Below are positions 21,039-29,283 of a stretch of 36,402 nucleotides of DNA, in pieces. Both the position numbers and the translations under genes were made by a program. Within the stretch, counting starts at the first letter, position 1, and each line of letters opens with the position of its first letter. The stretch comes from a virus. Below the pieces are notes generated by a model that was not told the origin of the DNA, ran no database searches, and saw nothing but the letters and a program-made list of their open reading frames with translations. The DNA is taken from IMG/VR virus record IMGVR_UViG_3300030388_000999, positions 1 to 36,402 of that record. One strand, written 5' to 3'.

Positions 21039-22031
21039 TTATGCGATTGCGGTGATTTTACCATGAGCACCAGGATGGTAAACTGCGAGCGTAAGCGCGC
21101 AATCAACGTATCCACGTTCTCCGCCACCTTGATTAGGTAGACGAGAACTGCCCATTGGGATTAGCTCTGCGATGCCAGCGTACTCAGGATTGACAAAATA
21201 GCCAGTATCCTTAGCAGAAGTATCAGGAGCGCAATCTGGGTTCATGTTGACAACAGAAACGATACCGTGGTCAGACTGATAAAGCTCAACAGAGAGCTTA
21301 ATCTTAGCAGAATCACCGTTGTAGTTTACGTCTCGGATAGAAGTTCCAGCAGCATCACCATCTGGATCAAGGCGAGCAAAGTCGCTGATGATACGGCGAA
21401 GAGCCGTATCAGCAACCAACGTCAAAGAGTTGGTCGTGCCGCTTACGCGATAGATGGAGGTGATGATGTTGTTCATCGCAGTTTCCGTAAACGCACCAGT
21501 ACCATGAATGCTAGCGGCAGGCGTACGGTAATCTGCGGGAACCGCAGTCGGGCCGTTGGAATCAATCCAGTCGCCGAGGCCACGTAGCTTGTAAACAGAA
21601 CCAGCTCCGTCTTCGGTGTCTAGATCATTGTTTGAAAGCAAAGTAGCTTCAATATCACGTTTTAGTTCGCGAACTGCCTTAGCTTCAGCTTGAGCAACTT
21701 TAGCAGGGCCAACAGAATCAACAGCCTCTTGGAGGTCGCTAACCATGTAGTCCCGACGGAACTTTTGGGTGTTATTTGTAAGACGCGCGCGGCCACTGAA
21801 CTGGTCAGTGAAAGTGGTAACGTCAGCTCCTTCAGCTATCCCAGTAGTTCTGGGAGAAGAGAGAGAGTCTACAGTCCATTCGTGAACAGTGCCAGAGGCA
21901 CGAGTTTTTGATAGTGAGGACAGGACGGGAGTTTCTTCAGGAGCCAAGATAGTTAGCACATCGCTAAGATCTTCTCTATTGGAAGCAGCCGAACCTGGAC
22001 TAGTTGTGTCGTATGTATTTGATAGTGACAT
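21039..22031 (-). CDS. Major capsid protein, SU10/DUF5309 type (HK97 fold)
   Basis: 330 residues. The N-terminal phrase NTYDTTS then REDLSDVLTILAPEETPVLSSL and then VHEWTVDSLSSP matches the SU10-like (DUF5309) major capsid family. So do GRARLTNNTQKFRRDYMVSDLQEAV and the ELKRDIEATLLSNND helix. It would form the icosahedral shell with the HK97 fold. Genes around it support this: scaffold upstream, decoration protein downstream. The leader GAATACATAAA is A-rich with no Shine-Dalgarno although this must be the most highly translated gene, a good sign that the host does not need SD pairing. Confidence 0.9.
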   Translation of the reverse strand: MSLSNTYDTTSPGSAASNREDLSDVLTILAPEETPVLSSLSKTRASGTVHEWTVDSLSSPRTTGIAEGADVTTFTDQFSGRARLTNNTQKFRRDYMVSDLQEAVDSVGPAKVAQAEAKAVRELKRDIEATLLSNNDLDTEDGAGSVYKLRGLGDWIDSNGPTAVPADYRTPAASIHGTGAFTETAMNNIITSIYRVSGTTNSLTLVADTALRRIISDFARLDPDGDAAGTSIRDVNYNGDSAKIKLSVELYQSDHGIVSVVNMNPDCAPDTSAKDTGYFVNPEYAGIAELIPMGSSRLPNQGGGERGYVDCALTLAVYHPGAHGKITAIA

Positions 22032-22045
22032 TTTATGTATTCAGG

Positions 22046-23116
22046 TTAGGCGAGATTGCGCGACCATCGCGCTTCTCGCAGTTTTTCGAAGTCATCTTTA
22101 TTTCCAGACTCTTTGAACCTAGACGAAAGATCCTTTAGGGCTTTTGAAGAGTTGTTTTCTGACTTATCGGACTTAGCACCGCCCAATGAAGGGCTTTTAG
22201 GTGGAGACGGCTTAAACGCTTGGCCAGCACCTTTAGGTGATTTTTTAGCGCCTCCCCCGAACATACTATCAACTGAATGAGCTAATAGATATGGGAGTTG
22301 CCAACTAAGGTCAGGGCTTTGTTCGTAGGCTTTTCGCAGAGCAGGCTGACCAGCTAGTTGCATAAACTGTTTAGTCTGCTCACTATCTTTGTCGCCTAAC
22401 CACTTAAATTCCCTTAAAGCTTTTTGACCATACTCTTGGCGTAACGCTACAGCGTTTTCCGTTTTCTTCACCTTCTGAAATTGGTCAGGAAGAAACTTGT
22501 CTTTAGATTTCCTTGCTTGCTTTAGAGCTTCACGCACCTCGGCTTTAGTCATGGATTTCCCATCAGCCTCTGTAACCATGTCGTGTGGACTGTAGTCATC
22601 AGAGTCGAACAATATTTCCTCTGCCCAATCAATAATATCATTGATTTCCTTAGCCTTGCCCTGAATATCCTTCATGGAATTCAAGTCAGAGTACGGGTTA
22701 TCAACAATTTCAGATTTAGAAGATAGAACTTCCTCCTGTTGAGCCTTTAAACTTTCCTCAAGTGTTTGAGCCTTCTCCTCGGCAGCTTTAGCCCTAGCTG
22801 TTAGTTTGCCAAAACGGCCAACAGCTCGGCTAGAAAGAGCCTCAGAAAGGTGTTTAATCTGCTCCTCAGAAAGATTTTCTAAGTCGATATTTGAAAGAAC
22901 ATCTTCATTACCCTCGGAAACCTCTTCTTCATTAGATTGGGACTCAGTCTCAATATCTTCTGAAATAGACGCATCTTTGGCCTCTGGTTCAGACTCCGAA
23001 GGAACTAAATCCTCCATATGTCTGGCACGTCTAAGCTCGAACTCAGACGCGGTTATATTAGTATTTTCCGCTGTATCTTGAGAGGCATCAGCGACCGCCT
23101 CGATAACTTCACTCAT
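22046..23116 (-). CDS. Capsid scaffolding protein
   Basis: 356 residues, extremely charged and helical. The N-terminal 90 residues are acidic (SESEPEAKDASISEDIETES), then a coiled-coil-prone centre (AKAAEEKAQTLEESLKAQQEEV), then a Lys/Ser/Pro-rich segment (KKSPKGAGQAFKPSPPKSPS) and a basic helical C-terminus (DDFEKLREARWSRNLA). This pattern, and the location immediately before the capsid gene (14 bp), is standard for phage scaffolds, whose basic C-terminus contacts the capsid inner surface. No protease motif is visible, so removal is probably by exit rather than cleavage. Leader without Shine-Dalgarno. Confidence 0.85.
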   Translation of the reverse strand: MSEVIEAVADASQDTAENTNITASEFELRRARHMEDLVPSESEPEAKDASISEDIETESQSNEEEVSEGNEDVLSNIDLENLSEEQIKHLSEALSSRAVGRFGKLTARAKAAEEKAQTLEESLKAQQEEVLSSKSEIVDNPYSDLNSMKDIQGKAKEINDIIDWAEEILFDSDDYSPHDMVTEADGKSMTKAEVREALKQARKSKDKFLPDQFQKVKKTENAVALRQEYGQKALREFKWLGDKDSEQTKQFMQLAGQPALRKAYEQSPDLSWQLPYLLAHSVDSMFGGGAKKSPKGAGQAFKPSPPKSPSLGGAKSDKSENNSSKALKDLSSRFKESGNKDDFEKLREARWSRNLA

Positions 23117-23186
23117 GTGTATATGCTGTTTCCGCTATTACGCCTAGCGATGGCGAGGGCGTAATTATAGCACGGAAACTTACATA

Positions 23187-23405
23187 TTAGACATGATCAG
23201 ACCATTTTTTTAATAAATTATCTGAATCCGAGTCCTGAAGTACATCATCGTACGCAGAAATCTCTCCAGAGATCTGCATTACTTCTTCTTGTGAAGCGGA
23301 TCTTAGTCTAGATATACTAGACTCTCTTCGATCCTTTATATCTTTTATAAAACGAGCAAAGTGCTCGTACTTCGACAAAAAAACAACATCGTTATCGTTG
23401 GGCAT
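23187..23405 (-). CDS. Small helical protein between lysozyme and scaffold
   Basis: 72 residues: a hydrophobic start (VVFLSKYEHFARFIKDIKDRRES) then an acidic helical end (EISAYDDVLQDSDSDNLLKKW). It overlaps the lysozyme gene's 3' end by 14 bp and is followed by a 70-bp gap before the scaffold. Similar short two-helix proteins starting with VVFLSKY occur in other podovirus-like genomes in the same area, to my recollection, with no known role. A head-assembly or chaperone role is a guess from position. Confidence 0.65.
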   Translation of the reverse strand: MPNDNDVVFLSKYEHFARFIKDIKDRRESSISRLRSASQEEVMQISGEISAYDDVLQDSDSDNLLKKWSDHV

Positions 23406-23901
23406 TTGAAAATTTAATTAGTTCCCTAGAAACTCTTTCCATTCTAGGACGAATACCAGGTATTCCGTCAGCTTCAGCAGTTCTGTACTGATCGTTGTCC
23501 AAGAACTCATCACCAGCTTCTCCGTATTTTCCTTCGTTTATCAAGCGTCTTGTCTCAGGACTTTGCATAATAGACCCCCTGTAATGCTCACTAAAAACAG
23601 CATCTTGCAAAGACTCCGAAAAAGTTGAAAAATCAGGAAGAGCTTTTCTTATACTTTTAATCCTAGTTCTTACATCCTTATCCAAAAGACGTTCAGCAGC
23701 ATCTTTATCAATAGACATACCTGGCTTTACGTCAGGGCCATAATGACCGTACCCTATTGTAAAATATTCTTCTTTAGGATTAGGTTTATAAGGCTTAGGT
23801 TTAAAACCTTCATCTTTTCTTAAAGTGTTTTTGAACAATTTAACTAGTCTTTCTTCCGCAAGAAATAGACCGTAGTCTGTTGTGCTTTTATTGTCTGCCA
23901 T
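23392..23901 (-). CDS. T4-lysozyme-like (GH24-type) muramidase
   Basis: 169 residues from the ATG at 23901. The motif series LRKDEGF (catalytic Glu), then Y-KPNPKEEYFTIGYGH, recalls the glycoside hydrolase 24 core (T4: DEG, a catalytic Asp, then YTIGIGH with Thr). Here the Asp position is not clear; E residues of PKEEY may stand in. The C-terminal half (TRLINEGKYGEAGDEFLDNDQY then GIPGIRPRMERVSREL) fits the helical GH24 lobe including the R-R-x-x-E region. It lies among head genes, not next to the holin, so it could be virion-borne. The frame stays open upstream to an ATG at 24000, which would add a hydrophobic N-terminus (see findings). Coupled to the upstream gene (TAATATG). Confidence 0.82.
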   Translation of the reverse strand: MADNKSTTDYGLFLAEERLVKLFKNTLRKDEGFKPKPYKPNPKEEYFTIGYGHYGPDVKPGMSIDKDAAERLLDKDVRTRIKSIRKALPDFSTFSESLQDAVFSEHYRGSIMQSPETRRLINEGKYGEAGDEFLDNDQYRTAEADGIPGIRPRMERVSRELIKFSNAQR

Positions 23902-23902
23902 A

Positions 23903-24268
23903 TTAAAAATTTTGTTTTGCAAGCTCGTAGGAGAATGTTCCATCCTCAAGAACGCCGCCGTGCATAAGCTTACTAACAGCACTAGCAATTTTAGGATCAT
24001 TAAATGCAGGATAATTCTTTAAACCCTTTTTTCTGGCTACATTTATAAACTCGTCACCCTCTATCAAGTTTTCACCTCCAACCATAGATGGAAGAATAAA
24101 ATGTTGTCCATCAAAAGAAACAGTAGTTGTAACTACGTTTGATTCTCCAACCATAGGATGCTTTGTTGGGAAAACCTGTTTCCCATCCATAGATTTCAAA
24201 ATAGAATCTAATCGGGCATTTAAGGCTCGTTCGTCAGCGAACTCTGATGTACTTTGATTATCAGGCAT
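23903..24268 (-). CDS. Small virion-associated protein of unknown function
   Basis: 121 residues. The centre VSFDGQHFILPSMVGGENLI followed by DEFINVARKKGLKNYPAFNDP resembles a motif I have met in many phage structural and internal proteins (ILPSMV..G, A...GL..YP.F), function not known. The N-terminus MPDNQSTSEFADERAL closely resembles the start of the following lysozyme (MADNKSTTDYGLFLAEERLV). The start overlaps the portal stop (ATG/TGA at 24268). Since it sits between portal and lysozyme it may be packaged with them. No catalytic motif seen. Confidence 0.7.
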   Translation of the reverse strand: MPDNQSTSEFADERALNARLDSILKSMDGKQVFPTKHPMVGESNVVTTTVSFDGQHFILPSMVGGENLIEGDEFINVARKKGLKNYPAFNDPKIASAVSKLMHGGVLEDGTFSYELAKQNF

Positions 24269-26361
24269 TACTGCTGCATACCTTGAGTTTGTACCTCGCC
24301 CATTTGAGCTGGTGCAGTACCTACTCGTCCTATTTGCGCGTTTTCAGCTTGTTGTATAACGAACTGATACTGTGCATTGTACTTTTGTAGACGCTGGGCA
24401 AAAGCTTCATCTTCTTGAAGCCGTTTTCCAATATCTGGCTGTTGCACATAGCTTTGAATAATTTGCAAAGCAGCTTGAGCACCGTTAGGACGCGCTGGTA
24501 CTTCGATTCCCGCATAAATTTTTGATAAGTCATCTGTAATATCTTTTAACATCTGGTCCTGCGCTTCTTGAGCGGGACGCAGAATCCCGCTAGCCAGAAC
24601 TGGGTCAATGCTTCCAGCGACTGCCGTAAGTAGTTTATCTACGTCAATTAATCCGTTTCTGTCCATCTGGACTAGCGAAACCAACTGATTTAATTTAGCT
24701 TCTTGTTTTTCTGAACTAGCGTTCAGGACATCAAAACTAATAGTAACGTCGTAGTTCTCATTTGGATCACCCTTATCAAACATCTGGGGATCGGGAACTC
24801 CCGTTACGTTAAAAAATATTTCGTTAGGACCAAAGCGTTGAAAATTCTTGTAACAAGTAGTAATAACTTGAGCGATGTGCTGCAAGTATTTGTCAACTAG
24901 GAATTGCCTGCGCACTCCACTAAGCGGAGATTCTTCATCTAGTCCAACTATACGGTCAGCTTGTGCCTGAAGATTGTTCTCCATTTCTATAGATCCAGGG
25001 TTAAATCCTGGTCCTTTCATGAAGCTAATTTCGCCAGGACGAACCTCTGGGATAAAGCGACCTGGGCCAATCTCCTCTGGCTTTCTTCCTTTTGGATGCG
25101 TTACGGCTGGCAGAGTAGATAGCGAGTTGCTGTCTATTCGAGAATCACGCTCTACCTTAACCTGGTTCTGTATGCCCCTCAGGAGCGATGGAACAGTCAT
25201 TGCGTCATATAGACGCTTTGTGTCCTCGCTGAACCGAGTAACAACTACAGGGTAGTCCTCGTACCCATTTAGAAGATCGAACTTAGCGTACGATTGTATG
25301 CCCAGCCCTTTGCCCCCTGAAAAAGATTCGTGAAACACGGTCTCGTAGATACCCTCGGACTTATCGTCCTCGTCTATCAATCTCTGGTAACCATGTATGA
25401 TCTCAATCAGTTCCTCAGCCTCATAAGCACTATCAGTTGATGATATGCTTCGCCTTCCCTCCTGCTCCCTCTCCAAGGAATTTATGTTTACACCAGAGAA
25501 GTTTTCGATCACGTGCTCCACGAAATTTTCATCCCAGCTATCCGTTCTTACCTTATTCTGCAACTCTTGTGCAGTGTAATACGTGCGCCAAAAGCAATAC
25601 GGCGCTCGTTGTGGGTCTGTTACATAAGCGGGAAAAATAAAATCGCCGTCAGGTCCAAGGGTCTTCACCTCTGGAGCATTTACCTGTCTGCGAACGGTAG
25701 GAACTTCTGCTACCCCTGTTTCACGCAGTTCTTCTAGCGCTTTTCTTGCGTTAGCTTCAGATACCTGAACAGCGGATTGCATCTGCTGAATTACCATTTC
25801 GTCATTCTGACCGCTAGCTATCATTTCAGCTAGCTCAGGACTAACGGCAGCAATTCTTCTTAGGTCTATCTTTTGCTTAAACGTGCGATCTTCCATGATC
25901 CAACCGCAGTACGTAACCATTATACCGCGCTCAAGCAAGTAGTTCGCCGCAAGCTCCATTTCTTGTTTAAATCTAGGGATGTACCCAGAGGTTGTCATCC
26001 ACTTCAAGAAGTTCGATACTACCTTAGATCTAGGGACATCTGTAGCTTCTACGGGGAACGCCTGTATATTAGCCCTATTCAGGGCAGACATGAACAGCGA
26101 AACTAAACGAGTTACGCGCTCGTCAATAACATGACTCTCTAGGTCAGAAGCTCCTTCCCAGGGAAAGGCATCTGCTCCGTGCTTGCGAAGATCACGGCTC
26201 TTCCCTGGCCACCAGTTGCGTCGATCATCGTACGAGGTACGGCAAAGGTCGTAGTAAGCCGAAAGCTCGTTTGTTGTCCTCTGGTACGCCTTTATAAGAA
26301 CATCTATATCTGGCTTTTTGCCAACGTATGTTATTGCTTTTGAGTAATCGTTGTTCTGCAT
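24268..26361 (-). CDS. Portal (head-tail connector) protein
   Basis: 697 residues. Early motifs YYDLCRTSYDDRRNWWPGKSRDLRK (given as pieces), FPWEGASDLESHVIDERV and later FWRTYYTAQELQNKVRTDS are typical of large podovirus portals. The PWEGASD-xx-x-x-DERV phrase recurs in portals from environmental phages. The C-terminal third is Gln/Ala-rich and helical (barrel), ending in MGEVQTQGMQQ. It forms the dodecameric ring for DNA entry, contacting terminase and adaptor. Located two genes after terminase with overlapping starts and stops on both sides (26361 and 24268). Length fits P22-like rather than T7-like (536) portals. Confidence 0.92.
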   Translation of the reverse strand: MQNNDYSKAITYVGKKPDIDVLIKAYQRTTNELSAYYDLCRTSYDDRRNWWPGKSRDLRKHGADAFPWEGASDLESHVIDERVTRLVSLFMSALNRANIQAFPVEATDVPRSKVVSNFLKWMTTSGYIPRFKQEMELAANYLLERGIMVTYCGWIMEDRTFKQKIDLRRIAAVSPELAEMIASGQNDEMVIQQMQSAVQVSEANARKALEELRETGVAEVPTVRRQVNAPEVKTLGPDGDFIFPAYVTDPQRAPYCFWRTYYTAQELQNKVRTDSWDENFVEHVIENFSGVNINSLEREQEGRRSISSTDSAYEAEELIEIIHGYQRLIDEDDKSEGIYETVFHESFSGGKGLGIQSYAKFDLLNGYEDYPVVVTRFSEDTKRLYDAMTVPSLLRGIQNQVKVERDSRIDSNSLSTLPAVTHPKGRKPEEIGPGRFIPEVRPGEISFMKGPGFNPGSIEMENNLQAQADRIVGLDEESPLSGVRRQFLVDKYLQHIAQVITTCYKNFQRFGPNEIFFNVTGVPDPQMFDKGDPNENYDVTISFDVLNASSEKQEAKLNQLVSLVQMDRNGLIDVDKLLTAVAGSIDPVLASGILRPAQEAQDQMLKDITDDLSKIYAGIEVPARPNGAQAALQIIQSYVQQPDIGKRLQEDEAFAQRLQKYNAQYQFVIQQAENAQIGRVGTAPAQMGEVQTQGMQQ

Positions 26362-26633
26362 TACCTCTCTAGGTTTTTTAAAAATTGTTGAACCTTATTT
26401 TGTACCTTGTACAGAACCCTGTATGAGTACCAGTAGTTTACGCCTATCTTATCACGGAATTCGCTATTTTGCATCAATCTGTCTGAGTTATATAATGAAA
26501 TTAGCCTAAGAAGCTCCCATCCCAGCAAGCGATCTATCTCCTGGGACAAGAACTTTTTATTCTGAACTAAGGTATTAAGCCGCTCCTCTTCTGTATCTGT
26601 AAGAAATTCCATTAACGTCTTCAATGATTTCAA
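26361..26633 (-). CDS. Small helical protein between terminase and portal
   Basis: 90 residues, helical with many Leu and Arg (FLTDTEEERLNTLVQNKKFL, WELLRLISLYNSDRL) and an aromatic patch NYWYSYRVLYKV. It overlaps the upstream gene by 59 bp if it starts at 26633, or by 38 bp from the in-frame Met at 26612 (MEFLTDTEEER), which I find somewhat more likely. The stop overlaps the portal start. No family recognised. Conserved-looking length and tight packing support it. Confidence 0.62.
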   Translation of the reverse strand: MKSLKTLMEFLTDTEEERLNTLVQNKKFLSQEIDRLLGWELLRLISLYNSDRLMQNSEFRDKIGVNYWYSYRVLYKVQNKVQQFLKNLER

Positions 26634-26952
26634 CTGTAATTAACTTCCCGACTAATCGTTCCGCAATTTTTTTAGGAACAAGCACAGGGATCTTAGTTCC
26701 GCTTTCATGGACGTACGCATAAACGTACTTCTTGTTAGGAGCTACCTTTATAACCTTAGCACTTACGTGCTTTGCAGTAGCCTCTGGAGCCTCTATAGCT
26801 TCAAGCATTATTTCCTGCCCCTCATCAGAGATCCATGTATTTCTACCTGATCCAGTAACCATACCAGGACTTAGCTTTTCAGCACAAAGGCCAATTAAGT
26901 CCTTGAATTGTACATCGTTTTCTTCAGCAATTTTAATTAATCTCTTTTTCAT
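26575..26952 (-). CDS. IF2-N-like helix plus beta-domain protein, function unknown
   Basis: 125 residues. The first 50 (KKRLIKIAEENDVQFKDLIG then LCAEKLSPGMVTGSG) look like the small helical domain found at the N-terminus of initiation factor IF-2. The rest is beta-rich (VSAKVIKVAPNKKYVYAYV then SGTKIPVLVPKKIAERLVGK then ISYRYRRG) and could be an OB or SH3-like barrel. I recall similar proteins between terminase and portal genes of marine phages; no function is known to me. The start overlaps the terminase stop (TAATG at 26950-26954). Possibly nucleic-acid binding in packaging. Confidence 0.65.
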   Translation of the reverse strand: MKKRLIKIAEENDVQFKDLIGLCAEKLSPGMVTGSGRNTWISDEGQEIMLEAIEAPEATAKHVSAKVIKVAPNKKYVYAYVHESGTKIPVLVPKKIAERLVGKLITVEIIEDVNGISYRYRRGAA

Positions 26953-28607
26953 TAGTATCCTCCTATAGACCTGCGAGTTACTGCTAAATCGCGAGCCGTT
27001 ACGTGGACTGGGCCTTCTCCAGAGTTCGCCATTCGCAAGTACCGAATAACGTCAAAGAAGTCCTTTAAGGGTTCGTCCATTTTCCCTTTTGAGTTGTAGT
27101 TTATGAGACTGTCAATTAAATTGCGACAGCTCTCGTGAATGTAACATCTGGGCCGATTAGCAGAATCAATCGGCTCATTAGGGTTATAATTGAACCACTC
27201 ATCTAGTGCAGACAAGCCTACTTCTTCCATACGCCCGTCAGAAGGCACAAACATCATATTGTGCTCCTCGAAGGACATAAATAAATCTTCGTTGTTCTCG
27301 TTCTCTTTAGCGAAAAATCGCGAATCACCTATACGCTCGAATACCTCGATGCCTATCTCATCTTCAATCTCTTTAAATAAATCGACGTACCCCTTTACTC
27401 CTAGTCCCACTTTCTTTGAAGCGGGGCCAAATTTCCATTTAGGGTCCCCGAACTCCGCCCACTCCCCATAAGTATCCCAGTCTGGCCACTCACGGCAGAT
27501 GTACACATTATCGTTATCGTCTACAGCAGCCCATATAGATACGTAGTTCTTTGCTCCAGCGGGGTCCACTACCTGGTATACTGTGTACCTGGACTTATCA
27601 GACACATCAGGGAACTGCATTCCGTACTTATTAGGCTCTTTATCCTTTAGCACGTTCACCTCAGTGTTAAAAAGAGGGAGTAAAGAAGTCATGCTCTTTA
27701 CGGGTACTCCGTAAGCGCGTACTAATATCTCTTCCTCTGGTCTTCCCCGAAGGTCTTTTGCTATACGCTCGTACCCACCAAACGGGTTCTCATCAGAGTG
27801 CAAGTACACCACAGACGCATCCCTCGATGGACTGTACTGCCGTACTGGAACCTCTCTGCCTTTTAACAACTTAGCCTTTTTAGTCTCTAGAGTTTGTGCG
27901 CTCTTAAGATAATCCGATATAAATGGAGTATAACCGTCAATGGGAGTGAATCCTATTCCCAAAACAGAATCTCTGGTTGCTAATCGGAATCTAATCGTGT
28001 TCACTAACTTAGAATCCCCCAGGTACTCATCTAGCCACGCGCCTATGTTTAGGCCCACTGGGTTCGGGAACCCGAACTCAAAGCCCTCTAAGATGGTCTG
28101 GTTGTTGCTGTACTGCGTGTACGTCTTAAAATCTACTCTAGTACGGGTATCGGGAAAGATGAAGCTCTTAGCCGTGAACCCGTTCTGCATACTGTAATTG
28201 ATGTACCCCTCGATGCTCTTGGTCTTCTTCTTGAACTCCTTAGGCATCATCTCCCATATGGCTGCTTGCTGCACCTTGATGGAGGTGTCCTCGTTCTGTG
28301 AAAAGCATACTACGTGACCGTCATTGCTTTCAGTCACCGCTTTCATAACAATCTTAGCAAAGCCAGTAGTTTTACCCGATCTGTTACCTCCTAAAGCCAG
28401 GCACTCGTTGTGATGCTCTAACCCTTGCTCAATACGCTCCCATCCAGGGAGATCGAACCCATGCCTTACAGGGTCATCCTCAGAGGCCTTGATCCTACTT
28501 TCATGCACAGTATGAAGATCCTTAAGCAACGGGAGGTCGTTGTTGTACAGCCAAACGATGTCTTTAGCGGTAGGGGACTCTAAAAAAGGATGTTCCGTAA
28601 AATTCAT
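26952..28607 (-). CDS. Terminase large subunit (packaging ATPase-nuclease)
   Basis: 551 residues. ATPase: Walker A GGNRSGKT (73-80), Walker B IGAWLDE (D193-E194), coupling motif region GIGFTPIDG (217-225). RNase H-like nuclease: VVDPAG (D348), a GDSR motif (D428) and FFDVIRYLRMA (D519), all acidic metal ligands. It cuts concatemers and drives DNA through the portal. Length and motif spacing suit podovirus large terminases of the P22/T7-like kind. The gene stands 56 bp after the small membrane protein gene with an AT-rich leader. It overlaps the next gene by TAATG. Confident. Confidence 0.95.
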   Translation of the reverse strand: MNFTEHPFLESPTAKDIVWLYNNDLPLLKDLHTVHESRIKASEDDPVRHGFDLPGWERIEQGLEHHNECLALGGNRSGKTTGFAKIVMKAVTESNDGHVVCFSQNEDTSIKVQQAAIWEMMPKEFKKKTKSIEGYINYSMQNGFTAKSFIFPDTRTRVDFKTYTQYSNNQTILEGFEFGFPNPVGLNIGAWLDEYLGDSKLVNTIRFRLATRDSVLGIGFTPIDGYTPFISDYLKSAQTLETKKAKLLKGREVPVRQYSPSRDASVVYLHSDENPFGGYERIAKDLRGRPEEEILVRAYGVPVKSMTSLLPLFNTEVNVLKDKEPNKYGMQFPDVSDKSRYTVYQVVDPAGAKNYVSIWAAVDDNDNVYICREWPDWDTYGEWAEFGDPKWKFGPASKKVGLGVKGYVDLFKEIEDEIGIEVFERIGDSRFFAKENENNEDLFMSFEEHNMMFVPSDGRMEEVGLSALDEWFNYNPNEPIDSANRPRCYIHESCRNLIDSLINYNSKGKMDEPLKDFFDVIRYLRMANSGEGPVHVTARDLAVTRRSIGGY

Positions 28608-28663
28608 TTTAACTTAATATCCCTATTGTCTTTAGTACAACTTTATTTCCAATTTTCATTTCT

Positions 28664-28849
28664 TTACTCATCTATTAATCTACATACCCCCCAAGAGAAA
28701 ACAAGAGATCCAATCATTAGCCCAAGGGTTAAAACCGTTGCTAGTGGGCTAGCAATCAATCCAGCCGTCACCAACCCACCAGCCGAAACAACAATCATTA
28801 AAATGCTTATTAGTTTAGATTTCCTTATTGTCATACGTCTATATATCAC
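28664..28849 (-). CDS. Two-helix small membrane protein
   Basis: 61 residues from the GTG at 28849, which overlaps the preceding stop as GTGA; an internal ATG at 28834 gives 56 residues. Two transmembrane helices (KLISILMIVVSAGGLVTAGLIAS and TVLTLGLMIGSLVFSWGVC) are separated by a short loop, with a basic N-terminus. It stands immediately before the terminase gene. A two-helix phage protein could be a holin-like or superinfection-exclusion protein, but nothing decides that. Confidence 0.6.
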   Translation of the reverse strand: MIYRRMTIRKSKLISILMIVVSAGGLVTAGLIASPLATVLTLGLMIGSLVFSWGVCRLIDE

Positions 28850-29118
28850 TCTATAATTTTACGTATACCGTGACGGATCGGAGGAGCCTTAAATGCAGCA
28901 CTGTCAATGGTGGAGGAAGTGGGATTTGCACCCACGTCCTCAGAAGTTTCCTCCTGAGTCGAATCTAAGTTTCCCCCAAAAAAAGCTTTAACAGCTCTTC
29001 GTATTTTGTACTTCTTGATGTCTTTGTAAAATGGTTTCTTAGGTCTAAAGATGTTGTTGTACCCGTTGTGGTACGCATCCCAGTCAGATACCCTGTTCCT
29101 GTCTCCCTTACCGCTCAT
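28846..29118 (-). CDS. Small phage protein with a tRNA-derived C-terminal stretch
   Basis: 90 residues. The N-terminus MSGKGDRNRVSDWDAYHNGY then NNIF is of a type I recognise from many phages (GKGDxxR, aromatic y..gy..IF), function unknown, then a basic helix (KDIKKYKIRRAVKAFFGG). Residues about 50-70 read EDVGANPTSSTI, the characteristic translation of a tRNA T-arm/acceptor end, and the DNA beneath is indeed tRNA-like (28908-28969). So the gene's 3' third may have been replaced by tRNA-derived sequence, possibly when an attachment site formed there. The stop overlaps the next gene's GTG. Confidence 0.65.
   Translation of the reverse strand: MSGKGDRNRVSDWDAYHNGYNNIFRPKKPFYKDIKKYKIRRAVKAFFGGNLDSTQEETSEDVGANPTSSTIDSAAFKAPPIRHGIRKIIE
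28908..28969 (-). other. tRNA 3'-half-like element, candidate attP core
   Basis: On the minus strand: an anticodon-loop-like CTTAGAT (28969-28963), then a long variable-arm-like stem CTCAG/CTGAG (28958-28954 with 28943-28939). A T-arm GTGGG-TGCAAAT-CCCAC (28935-28919) and an acceptor 3' strand with discriminator and CCA, TTCCTCCACCA (28918-28908), follow. A GGAGGAA able to pair with TTCCTCC is present in the variable-arm loop, but no D-arm or real 5' half exists. The T-loop has G at its second position rather than T. A long variable arm points to Leu, Ser or Tyr, and the A discriminator disfavours Ser. It is not a functional tRNA. Temperate phages that integrate in tRNA genes carry just such 3' ends, but no integrase is in the window. 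Confidence 0.55.
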
Positions 29119-29198
29119 GTCTATTCATGTATATATACGTTATTTACTATTAAATATAATGTACAGGATCGCGTACATATCAAGCCCTTTATGTACTC

Positions 29199-29245
29199 TA
29201 ATTCAATCAAACTTAACGTGAAAAGCATATAATTCAATTAAACTT
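29199..29245 (-). repeat. 16-bp direct repeat pair upstream of the small-gene block
   Basis: TAATTCAATCAAACTT at 29199-29214 and TAATTCAATTAAACTT at 29230-29245 (15 of 16 identical, 31 bp apart, about three helical turns), with a partial TTCAATTA at 29257. They fill the 165-bp gap between two minus-strand genes and may be operator or activator sites for the structural arm. No -10/-35 pair is convincing. Confidence 0.6.
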
Positions 29246-29283
29246 TGCGAAATGGGTTCAATTAGGGATTATATCCTATAAAG

